Source: Deuterostichococcus epilithicus (taxonomy: Eukaryota > Chlorophyta > Trebouxiophyceae > Prasiolales > Stichococcaceae). From it: a DNA stretch of 64,000 nt. How positions within the stretch are numbered: the stretch's first letter is position 1; each line of letters opens with the position of its first letter. Positions 54,813-64,000 of this stretch are shown here, piece after piece. The stretch spans positions 496,001-560,000 of the forward strand of contig JAVTLE010000018.1 in assembly GCA_033439295.1 (NCBI GenBank), given 5' to 3'. Below the pieces are notes generated by a model. The model saw only the letters and a program-made list of their open reading frames with translations, was not told the DNA's origin and ran no database searches. A program made the translations under genes and the position numbers.

Positions 54813-57800
54813 TCAAATCTGCGGCGGGTTTTGCACAGTGCCGTCCTTCTGGTTGTGCAGGATTCTGTCTCCACCTGCAACAGCGCATTCGTATGTGTCA
54901 ATCGTTCATCTATCTTTCTAGCTTTTCTTTGCTCGCTTTGGAGCTTCCGACTCGCTTTGGAGCTTCCGACTTGAACCAGCAGCATCTCCCACTCATTCAT
55001 TTTATAGCGCCGGCACCATCGTCGCTTGGTGTCGAGCTCAGTTTGTCTGACTCACCGTATGGAATCTGGCCGGCGATAGCCTCTGTGTGCTCCGACTTGT
55101 GAACCATCTGGGACGGATCCTCGCCGTGCGGCAACGCAACATTCTGGGCGTAGTGCTCGTCTGACATCTTGTCGCCAGCGCTGCCTTCCGCCTTTGCCAG
55201 CGCCCAGAGTTCTTCCTACATCCGCATCAACGAGAGCCTGATCAGCATCGCAGGAGGCGAGGGACTGCAAAAGCGAAGATAGTGGACAAGTGCAAGGTGT
55301 TTACTTGCGCAAACTGCCGCCACAGCAGTAGACAAGCACAGGTTGCCGGCTTGGCGCACAGCTGCAGCAAGCTGTCACCTTCTTAGCCTGCGCCAGGTCG
55401 ACACGCTCCTTGGCAGCGCGCAGCTCAGCCTCCATCGCAGACGCCCGCTGTGCAAACATGATTGATGACTTCAGTTGGCCAGATCGGGCAGGGCGCCTGC
55501 AGAACGCATGCGTCGAGGCTGGGGTGAAATTGCAATCAATCCACATTCTGCGCAGTAGCGCGCGCTCGCCAGCAGGCAAACGCCGGCACCAAGCTGACGA
55601 AGGCACGGGCAACACACCCCGGAGTCTGATTGTGACTGCAAGTAGAGTCGTTCCTTCTTCTCAGGCACCATGCATCCTCCCAGTTGCATCGATTTGACAT
55701 CGCCAAGAAAAACTCTCTCTGCACCTGGGCGTAATCCTCCACGCTGCCGGCAGTGGAGCGGGCGGCGCCCTCCAGCTGGCGCTGCTCTGCAACGGCGGAC
55801 GACAGCGCCTCGCGCGAGGCGTCGACGCTGCGCTCCGACGCCGCGATCTTCTCCTTGGTCTGCAGTGGGGTGGAGCAGGGGACATCTGTCAGTGGCAGAA
55901 TGGGGAGGCCATGTATGCTCGTTGAATGTTGCAGCTTATTTGCCCGCAACTCGCCTGTATACAGAGTAGGCAGCAGGGCAAGGAGCGAGAGGTTGCAGTT
56001 ACAGCTGAGGCACAATCAGCAGCCGAGGGGCGGTAGGGCAAGGGGAGGCGGCGGCCAGCGGCAGGAATGCGGCAGCAGTTCGACGCACCTGCTGCAGGTC
56101 GGCGGCCACGGCGTCGGCTGCCTGCGACTGCGCCTGCGCCTGTGCCATCGTCTCCTGTGTGTCCTTGGTCATCGCCGACACCTGCAGCAGGGAGGTGGAG
56201 GTCGGGACCGCGACATGACATGCCTGCCCACCCTCGGGGTGTTAAAATCACAAGTGGTCCGACCAACAGGGTGACACAGGATCTCAGCCGCCCTGGCGGC
56301 AGACGGAGAGGCGCTCGTATGTGAGAGCAACTGGGCACAAACCAATATCGTGCGAGCTCGTTCCAGGGGATGGACGACTGCGCCTGGACAGCAGTCGCAA
56401 GCAATGTCGACGACCAGTCTGCTGGGGGCACGCTGCAAGGCCGCACTGTACAAAGGTGCCCACCGTCTGGCGGTGCTGGCCCAGCAGCCCCAGCAGCTCC
56501 TCGCGCTGGCTGGCGATGTTGTCCAGCTCCGCGCGGTGTGCCGCGCGCTCCTGCTCCTGGGCATTTTGGAGAGGACGTGATCGTTAGCAGCGCTTGCAGC
56601 AATGGGGCTGGACATCTGATGGGCGACCGGCCTGGCTGCCGAGGACCCGCACGGGTGCCCACGCCGCTGATGCGTCAATGGCTGGGGGGAGGGGGATGCG
56701 GCGGAAACGATGCACTAGACTTTGTCACTTGCACAGATGACTGGGGAGAGGTCCCACAGTGGAGGTCTCGCATGGCAAGGTCAGATAGACCCCGGAACCA
56801 AGCAGGCCGCCCCAGCCGAAAAAGCACAGCGGCGCACCCTACGCTGCAGGGACGCCTCCAGGTCGGCCAGCTCGGCGGTGAGGCCCTCGTGCTCGCGGCG
56901 GTGCGAGTCCAGCTTGTAGGTGGCGTCGTTCTCCCGCGCGCGCACCTGGTCCAGCTCCGCCTGCAGCTTCGCCAGCGCCGTCGACAGCCGGTCGCGCTCC
57001 TCCTGTGAGCAGGTGTGCAGGGTTCAGGGATGGCGGGTTTAGGGATGGGGAGGCTCCGGCGGCAGCACAGCAGCGGCTCCGCTTGACGCTTCGCCTGCAT
57101 GCTCGACGGCCTCTTGCATTCCCTCTGGTTGGCAGGGTAGCACCCTGTCTAGCAGGGGTGATACGGTTGAAGACAACTGTGGGGCGGGAGGACGAGCCTC
57201 GAAGGTTGTCGGGCCAGCAGAACCCGCTGCCCGCAGCGGGCCTCAGTTGCCCGCCATGATGACCTCCCTCGTTTGCCAGGGTGCTGCAGGATGCTAGGCC
57301 GTCAGAAGGGGAACCAGCTCGCAGCGAGCGCCGGGAATGCAGCAGAGACGAACGCAGTCAAGGCGCGCAGCAGGCTGCGGAACACGGCGCACCTTGTGGT
57401 GGCGGTGCTTGTTGCGCAGGGGCTCCAGCTCGGCGAGGTGGGCCTGGTGCCGCTCGCGTGCCTGCTGCTCGGCGGCGCGCGCCTCCGACAGCTCGGCCTC
57501 CAGCGCTGCCAGCCGATCTGAGTACAGCTTGGACTCCTGCACCTGCGCCTCCAGCTCGCGGCCCTGCAGGTTTCAAGAGATGTGCGTTGGAGGTGAGACA
57601 GAAATACATGTTAAGAGTTCAGGACGGCACGAGTCAGCAGGAAATGACGGGTTGCATGTTGTGGAAGACTTGGAAGTCGGCGCTTGCTTTCAGGTAGTGC
57701 TTGCGCGGCGCAGAGCGCGCTCCAGCTGCTGGTGAGAGGCGGGAGGGATGGAGGATCGAGGCAAGACAGAGGAGTTCTTCCCTGACGACTGCGCAGCAGT

Positions 57801-59290
57801 CTATGCGCAATCGGTCAGAAGCTTTCTTCTCCGCTGTCTTTCGCACAGAGTGATTCGCAGCTCCATGTCCACAGTGACAAATGGACGCATGTCACGCTCG
57901 GCCGCGCACCTTCATGTTGACGTCGTCCTGCACGGCGTCGGCCTTGGAGCGGGCGGCGTCGGCGGAGGAGTAGAGGCCCGACAGACGCGCCTTCTCCGCC
58001 TCGTAGGCGTCCCGCGACTGCTTGAGCCGCGCCTGCTTCGCCTCCAGCCCCAGGTTGCGGATCCTGGTCTGCGTGCAGGGTGTGGCAGGGGGCGACAGTC
58101 AGCACAGGACGGGACGAGCCCACAGATGCGGCAGCAGCGTGCGACATGTGATATCAGGGGGCAGGGATTTTCAAACACACGCACATAGCTTCATTGGCAT
58201 TCGAGCTGCAGAACAGCGCTGAGGAGCCGCAGCGCCCAATGACAACACGGGACATGACAGGTTCAATTGCTGTTGCAGAAAATGCTCCAGCAGAACATAG
58301 CGCACCTCGATCTCCTCGACGGTGTGGCGCGCCTGAGTGACCTCGCGCTCAGAGCGGTAGTACTGCTCGCTGGCCTCGCGGTGCGATCGGGCGCCCTCCT
58401 CGACCAGCTTGGCCTGTTCTTGGTGCATGTGCAAAGTGTTTCAGAGGGAGCCGATTTGCTGCACACAAGGCAGATTGCCAACCAGCCAGATGTTGGTGAG
58501 GGTGGTTGCGGCAGGGTGGTTGCTGCACGGATCCCTCGACTTAGATACAAGAAGTCATGGGGTACGAACACGAAGACGTGGACTGGTTCATAGGCACAGG
58601 CTGCTGCTAAGATGTATAGCACCAGGGGGGTCCGAAGCGTGTGAACTGATCGCACCTGGCGGCGAGCCTCCTCCGTTGCTGCCGCCGCCTTGTCCCAGTG
58701 CTCGTCGGATGACACCAAGGTGCTGCGGTCCTGCGCGCGTATCATGAACTGTCTCAGCATAGCACAAGGGTAGCTATGGCACAAAGGCGTAGACAGCAGC
58801 CGCCTTGCAGGATGACTGACAGAGGCTGGGCGCAAGAGCTGGCTGCAGAGAGCAGTGGCCACATAAAGCAAAGCACTAGCCAGTGCGACAGGCTGCTGTG
58901 AGAAGAAGCACAGACCGGCAGGTTGGACGTCGTGGTCGAGGTGCTGGCAGGGATGCCGGTGCTGGCGATGGTGTTGCGGCTGGTCGTGTTGCTGGTGGTG
59001 TTGGTGACACCGCCATCCCGCAGGTTGGCCGTGTGGCCGGTGGGTGCGCCGGAGCCGCCCTCCCGCAGGTTGCCGGTGGTGCCAGAGGCTGCGTGGGTGC
59101 CACCGGAGGCAGAGTGTGTGTCGGTGGACTCCTGACTGGTGCCCGGGCCGACGGGGCTGGCTGCTGTCGAAGGCGCTGCGCCGGTGGCGGTGCCGCCGGT
59201 CACGCCGGTTGTCTCGCCCTGCTGCGGCGGGCCGCCAGCCTTCATGTCCAGGTGCAGCGCATTCTTTATGCGCCCGGTGATACCCTCCAT
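54813..59290 (-). CDS. Large coiled-coil protein 2 (unrecognised)
   Basis: Twelve exons in phase: 59290-58916, 58730-58656, 58413-58306, 58068-57910, 57563-57393, 57002-56844, 56556-56464, 56181-56089, 55859-55725, 55447-55379, 55215-55056, 54874-54813; about 550 residues. The first exon starts MEGITGRIKNALHLDMKAGG, then a 100-residue Thr/Ser/Gly-rich low-complexity part. Ten exons follow that are almost entirely heptad coiled coil (for example EARAAEQQARERHQAHLAEL, AKLQAELDQVRARENDATYK, AAHRAELDNIASQREELLGL). The C-terminus is non-helical: DEHYAQNVALPHGEDP, HTEAIAGQIPYGGD and the ending DGTVQNPPQI. The ATG lies exactly at a splice-acceptor-like CAG, so an upstream exon is possible. I do not recognise a family. 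Layout resembles coiled-coil gene 1. Confidence 0.82.
54932..54969. repeat. Two tandem 19-bp repeats
   Basis: CTCGCTTTGGAGCTTCCGA is repeated exactly at 54932-54950 and 54951-54969, in the last intron of coiled-coil gene 2. Confidence 0.95.
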
Positions 59291-61327
59291 CTGCGACAGG
59301 ACAGGTAACAAGTTTGGTCACGCCGGGTGGGGATAGATCATCATGCTGAGAAAGCCATGTGAGGTGCAGGACTGTGCAAGGTTGTTGGCAACTCAGCTCT
59401 GCAACAGCTCCTAAGCCAGGCGGTCGGTAGCAATACAGCCGGGTAATCAGCAGCGCAACACGGCCCGCAGGTGCAAGAGCGAACGTCATTCTCAGCCCCG
59501 ACACGCGCCGATCGACGATTGCCCGCTTGAAGTGATGCAGAAAAATGCAAAAAACCGCTTGATGCGGTCACGCGGCCGTCCAAAGCCGGCAGAAGGGGTC
59601 TGCATGATGACTTCGGTGCAACTTCAAGCACCGGAGCCGCGACCCAGGGATGTTTTTACCCTGATTGCACCTCTACAGCCTCCTACACCTCCAAAATCGT
59701 CGGCTAGGATGATGCAAGGACATCGTCAGCACTGAAGGGGGGCGCAGGCGAGTCGCAGGAGCAGGCACGGGAATGCTGAACAGGTGCACGCAGCGAGCCA
59801 GCGCTCCTGCTTCGGGACCGAGCACTGCAACCCGGTGTTCTTGTGAATCGAAGTCTACGGCGCGTTATACGTGCTGTCACACGATAAATGGTGCGGAGAA
59901 ATGTGGCCCCCACCCAGCCAGCCGACTGGCACCAACCGAGAGCGAGCTCGCCCAACTGTGGATCAGGCCCATTGCGTATTGCAATTCAGAGCTCTCCATG
60001 CGCGGCTAGTTCACCAGTGCAAGTTGGTGAGGCGCATCAGCGTCAGCGACAAGTGCGGTTCGCGGTCTGGCAGACACAACTCAGCACGCACCTTGCTGTT
60101 CGACGCGACGGCTCGGATCCTGATAGTAGCAGGTGCGTGAAATTCCCAATGCCGGTGTTGCAGAATGTGTAGTCTCGCAGCCTGTGTTCACCTCCTGGAA
60201 TCGTCAGCGGAGCGCGTGAAGGCACAGCTTCAGTGCCGCTACGGGCCTTGCTGGTAGGAAACTTTGAACCCGGTCATCCTTTAAGGAACTTCCCTTTGGG
60301 AATCTGCCTTTCCGAGGGGAGGGTCAAAAGGCAGTAAAGTACTGCTCTTTCATTTCCCCTGCCCCATGAGCAAGGGGAAAGTTCGCAGTTTTGATGGATA
60401 CAGCGGCGCCCCCCGTGTACGAGACTCTTGGCTGTCTCAAACTCTCTTGCGGAGGTAAAGGTTTAGCCCTCCAGTCCCATACCGCGCTGGAGGTCCAAGT
60501 TGCTTCGGCACGTCGGAGGCTTTGCCTCTGTACGGGAGCCGGTGCAGCTGCCCGCAGGTAGTATAAGCACCGGAATCAACCAGTCAAAGCATTATCCAAT
60601 GCTGGGTTGCACTGTGCCAGCAAGTGCATACGCTTCGGGGTGGACGAACTGCTGGGTCCCAGAAGCCAGCCTCTCGCTGCGTGTGTCTTGCACCGCACAA
60701 GTGGAGCGAACGCCAATATTGCCATGTGCTCTCACACAGTTACGCTTTCATTTTGAGTTGGGCTCAAGTCGACTTCGGCCGCCGAACCTTCTGATATCTG
60801 ATATTTCCTCTGCAGGTTCCTTGCCAGCTTCTCGGCCAGCGGTTCTCGATTACTGCGCCACGGTCGGCCCTCAGCCTCCCCGACGCTAGATGCAGACGGA
60901 TGCAGAGCTGCGTTTTGCATCATCGAGCAGGTGTGTTCGACGCCGTGATGCGAGCAGATGACCCGTCATTACATTCCAAGTGCCAGATATTTGCTGTTTG
61001 CCGTCTGCTACCTGCTACGTGCTATCTGCTGCGTCTCTATGCAAGGTCACACACGACCCATCTTCACTACGCCCCATCATCACACGCGCACACAGGCACA
61101 GAGAGCACGCGGGAGATGCGCGGTGTGCCGCAGGAGCGCATGAAGGGGCCCGCGCAAGCCTTGCCAAGGTGTGGCCCAGTGAACCCCAGTGGACATCACC
61201 CAACACAGATTCAAATCGACCTGAATCGACATTCCTGCTGTGTTTACTTTTCGGTTCGGGTTCCAGCAGCTGGCCCGGTCTCCAGGCACAAGTCACCGTG
61301 TGCGACCGCTGATGGTGCTGACACCTC
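59291..61327. other. Divergent intergenic region with hairpin cluster
   Basis: Two kilobases between the starts of coiled-coil gene 2 (-) and the small coiled-coil gene (+). It must hold both promoters. Contains hairpin cluster 3 at 60278-60528. Frames present match nothing recognised. Confidence 0.4.
60278..60528. repeat. Cluster of short perfect hairpins (3)
   Basis: Stems: CCTTTAAGG (60278-60286), GCAGTA-AAG-TACTGC (60331-60345), TTTCCCCT...AGGGGAAA (60353-60380), CCTCCAG...CTGGAGG (60468-60493), and GAGGC-TTT-GCCTC (60516-60528). The sequence between them is AT-richer than the surrounding genes. An organelle-derived insert or a small hairpin element family are both possible. Confidence 0.8.
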
Positions 61328-63185
61328 ATGAATGCGCAGTCTGCGGCTGACAGCTCTACACGTTCTGACGAGCGGGCGTGCGAGGCGGAGCTACAGCTTG
61401 AGCTCGCACGTGTATTTATTGCCGAAGCCAACGTACGCCAGGCAGCTGCCAACGAGCAGCAGGCACTGGGGGATGTCAGGTGAAATTCACCAGCGGCATG
61501 CAAGTGTCTGGAGGACCACTCGCTGTGAAAGTAGCTTCGTAAACATGCAAAGCTGAGATGCATGCGGGCAATCCTGACATGTGTATGTTCATAGGTTTGA
61601 GGAGGTGACTGATTCGTGCATGTCTGGCGTTGCGCAGGGATAGCCAGCGCACCCTAGACCTTATTGCGGCAGCCAACCAGCGCGCGGATGCGGCCGAGGA
61701 GCGGGCTGACAGGGCGGACCTGCAACTGGCGTCCGTGGCGGCAGCGCTGAGGTGATCGCTTGCAGCCGATGGCAAACATCGATGGTTGGGCGACGGCAAC
61801 CCGCAGCCTGTGCACAAGCGCTTACACCTGGTCGGACGATTACATCCCCCAAGCGAATCCGCACTGCATGAAGTCAGCTGATTTGAAGCGTCACCTGCTG
61901 TGGACCTCACCAGCACAGCACCCGGCTGCCAGCTGCGGGGCTGTGTCTGCTGCCGACCAGGACAAATCCACTCTTGACAGTGTCGACCGCCTGCACCCAG
62001 GGTTCCCCATGTGCAACTGGTGTCGGTCTTCGAGGGTGCCGGCAAGCCGCTGCCGGAGCCCTCGCTGCCGCACACCCAGCCAGGGCAGCTGCACCCCGCC
62101 TCCGTGGCCGCTCGCCTGCAGCACGAGAGCGCCGCCACCGCCAGCGGCTTCAGCACGGACTCGGGCGTGAGTTGCTGCAGCACATGCTATCCTCATGAGC
62201 ACCGCTCCATGGGGTCATCGCCACACAGACCGCACTGCAGGCTGTCGCCTAGGATGCAGTCCGTCAGCGTCCTGTCTGGCACTCGATAGCCAGAAGGGGT
62301 TGTGCAGCGAAACCACTGGGCAAACCGGAGTCTGCATGCCAGCTGCCAGCGCCACAGCAGCACAGTCGAGGTGCCGGCGCACAACCAGGGTTTCGACAGT
62401 CGGCGCCCGTTGCTCAGCGAGGCTTCTCCGCACGGTGCCGGCGCCAGGCAACCACAGCGTGAGATCGGCTCAATTCATGTTCAACTACCTGACGACGCCC
62501 TGCTGCCCTGCAGAGCTGGGAGGCGGCGTCGCGCGCCGACTCCTTCGACTCCAATTGGGAATCGGGGGCCCCGCTGGGCGCGCCGCAGGGTAGTTGGGAC
62601 TGGTTTGGCTCCCGCGGCTCCGTGGGCTCCGGGGGCATGCCCTCCAACTTGCGCCCTGTGGATGACGCCGTTGTCGCCGAGGTGGGTCCGCTCTTTGTCG
62701 CGCACCTGTTGCAGAGTCGGAGGGGGGTGCAGGGGCATTGCATAGAGGCTCAGCAGCCTGTGTAAACTGTGGCATGGAAGATGCTGTTGTCAGGCGGCTC
62801 ATCTGCAATCTCTACAGCAGCTTTCGACACTTTACGTGGGCTGGTGGCTGGGCGTCACCCTCTGAACATGCGCTGCCCCACCCTGCAGCGGCGTGCGAAC
62901 AAGGTGGTGTGGCCGCCGCCAGGCTTGGATGCCTCGAACGACCGCCCAGGCGCCCTGTCTCCGGCGGCCACTGCCGCCGCCTTCCGGCGGGCCAGCGCGT
63001 CGGACAGCTCCGGGCTGCCGCCGTCGGCGAGGCGACCGAGCAGTGCAGGATCTGATGCAGTTCGCCGCGCCAGCTTTGGGCGGGCAGCGCATCAGTACCA
63101 GATGCTGGCGCAGCAGGAGCACCTGCCGTCGTTTGTTGGCGAGGACGAGGGTCAAGCAACCGGCATGGCCATTGGAAGGGAATAG
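61328..63185 (+). CDS. Small coiled-coil protein, unrecognised
   Basis: Five exons in phase: 61328-61479, 61638-61751, 62001-62166, 62514-62681, 62889-63185; about 298 residues. The N-terminal 90 residues are helical and Ala/Glu/Arg-rich (CEAELQLELARVFIAEANVR, AANQRADAAEERADRADLQL). The middle is low complexity with QLHPASVAARLQHESAATA. Exon 4 is Ser/Gly/Trp-rich (SWEAASRADSFDSNWES, GSWDWFGSRGSVG). The last exon has Ser/Arg/Pro-rich sequence with RRASFGRAAHQYQML, possible phosphorylation sites, and ends at TAG. ATG 61328 is followed closely by CAG, so an upstream exon is possible. No enzymatic motif; function unknown. Confidence 0.72.
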
Positions 63186-63893
63186 GGATGCAGAGTGGAA
63201 GGCAGCAGAAGAGGGGATCATGGAGGCTGGGAAGCCGTCTCCAGATCGAAGTGCACCAGCCCTCAATGGCGAGACACGAGCGCTGCACGGAACTAGCAGC
63301 CGACGGCTGCATTAATCATGAGCAATTGTTTGAGACGGCCAGCTGTGCTGGCTGTCGATCTGGGATCTTCCGTTTTAGTTCAGCAACGGCGTCGCAGCTG
63401 CTGCACATCAGGTCTTCAGGTGGCATATCTCTGATTCGGGTCGAAATTGTTTCCAGGGACAGGAAGACGGGGCTAGGCCTGTGACCGTCATTTTTGACCG
63501 TCAGCAACCTGGTGCGCTGCCTTTGCCAGCAACGCTTTCACCTCTGTCGATCAGCGATGCATCCGTCGATTAAACTACTACAGAAAGACCTTTTATGTAT
63601 GGTTTTCGAGCACTGCTGGGCGTCGTTGCGAGGACAATTGAGGAAGAGAGCTCCCTACTGGGAACAGCTGTGGTGCATCTACCCGCTTGCGCGTTGGAGA
63701 CACTCTCGTCGTTGCGAGGACACTGTACTGGAGCAGCTTTATCTTGCCGCCGTTTGATCCGCGACTATAGTAGCCTAAGCGTCGTTCCAATCAAAGCACC
63801 TAATCACAAAGGGTGATGTGTGCCAGCGTGGACGCCGCAACAGTCGATCGTGAGAACAGCGGCCACCTGCAACAGCGCACACAGCCCGCGACC
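63186..63893. other. Intergenic region without recognised gene
   Basis: Between two plus-strand genes. It holds the 3' UTR of the small coiled-coil gene and the promoter of the next gene. I see nothing else that can be supported. Confidence 0.4.
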
Positions 63894-64000
63894 ATGGCGT
63901 CCGCAATGATGTCTCGCTGCACCTGCCCGCCCGTCGCAGTCGCGAGGCCGCAGCTGGCACGCAGCGCGGCGCAGTGGAGTGCCCCAGCCAGGACATGTAG
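63894..64000 (+). CDS. 5' start of a probably plastid- or mitochondrion-targeted protein (partial)
   Basis: ATG at 63894 in good context (CGACCATGG) opens a frame to the window end. The first 35 residues (MASAMMSRCTCPPVAVARPQ, then LARSAAQW) are rich in Ser, Ala and Arg with no acidic residues, as in algal organelle transit peptides. The mature protein lies outside the window, so no function can be given. Confidence 0.55.
   Translation, partial: MASAMMSRCTCPPVAVARPQLARSAAQWSAPARTC

Noticed and set aside
58263-59504. 413-codon minus-strand open frame over the start of coiled-coil gene 2
   Set aside because: It is in a different frame from the heptad-bearing exons, runs through predicted introns and is rich in Arg, Pro and His as shadow frames are.
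60500-60889. 129-codon plus-strand frame in the divergent intergenic region
   Set aside because: Overlaps the hairpin cluster, has no recognised motif and no splice-compatible neighbours.

Overview
The window reads as nuclear DNA of a green alga, most likely a trebouxiophyte chlorophyte. The evidence is GC-rich coding sequence, genes split into many short exons (often 30-200 bp) with GT/GC...AG introns, plant-type families (a plastid isoprenoid enzyme with a transit peptide, a plant-type FKBP-TPR co-chaperone, a 3-ketoacyl-CoA synthase, a DnaJ-type zinc-finger protein), and no bacterial operon structure. All gene models were assembled by eye from conserved protein pieces, splice consensus and codon phase, so exon edges are predictions.

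Layout. 1-2420 (-): 5' part of HDS/IspG of the plastid MEP pathway. 2793-3721 (+): small MAPEG membrane protein, divergent from HDS. 3722-5480: intergenic, with a decayed copy of the 3' end of the next gene. 5481-11574 (-): triple-FKBP + TPR immunophilin, 18 exons. 11939-17682 (+): ANTH-domain clathrin adaptor with a long Q/G/P-rich tail, divergent from the FKBP gene. 18798-19689 (-): membrane-anchored DnaJ-type zinc-finger protein. 21223-23984 (-): glutathione S-transferase. 24228-26089 (+): PAQR/hemolysin-III membrane protein, divergent from the GST. 27541-29563 (-): Mpv17/PMP22 protein. 31328-36406 (-): 3-ketoacyl-CoA synthase with an unusual N-terminal extension. About 39757-40510 (+): unrecognised multi-pass membrane protein. 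41152-49338 (-), 50175-53098 (-) and 54813-59290 (-): a coiled-coil gene, a TPR gene and a second coiled-coil gene of similar design. 61328-63185 (+): small coiled-coil protein. 63894-end (+): start of a probably plastid-targeted protein.

The genes form no obvious pathway. Two act in lipid or isoprenoid metabolism (HDS, KCS), several are membrane or trafficking proteins (ANTH, MAPEG, PAQR, Mpv17), and two are TPR proteins. Three divergent pairs (HDS/MAPEG, FKBP/ANTH, GST/PAQR) have only about 240-370 bp between start codons, so they may share promoters.

The most unusual signals lie outside exons. (1) Introns in at least five genes carry diverged direct copies of part of a neighbouring exon, often with its splice junction ('exon echoes'). 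(2) GC-AG introns are frequent, about 8 of roughly 100 read here. (3) A 419-bp hAT-type MITE with perfect 16-bp terminal inverted repeats and an 8-bp target duplication sits in an intron. (4) Three intergenic stretches hold runs of short perfect hairpins reminiscent of organellar palindromic repeats. No tRNA, rRNA or CRISPR feature was found.
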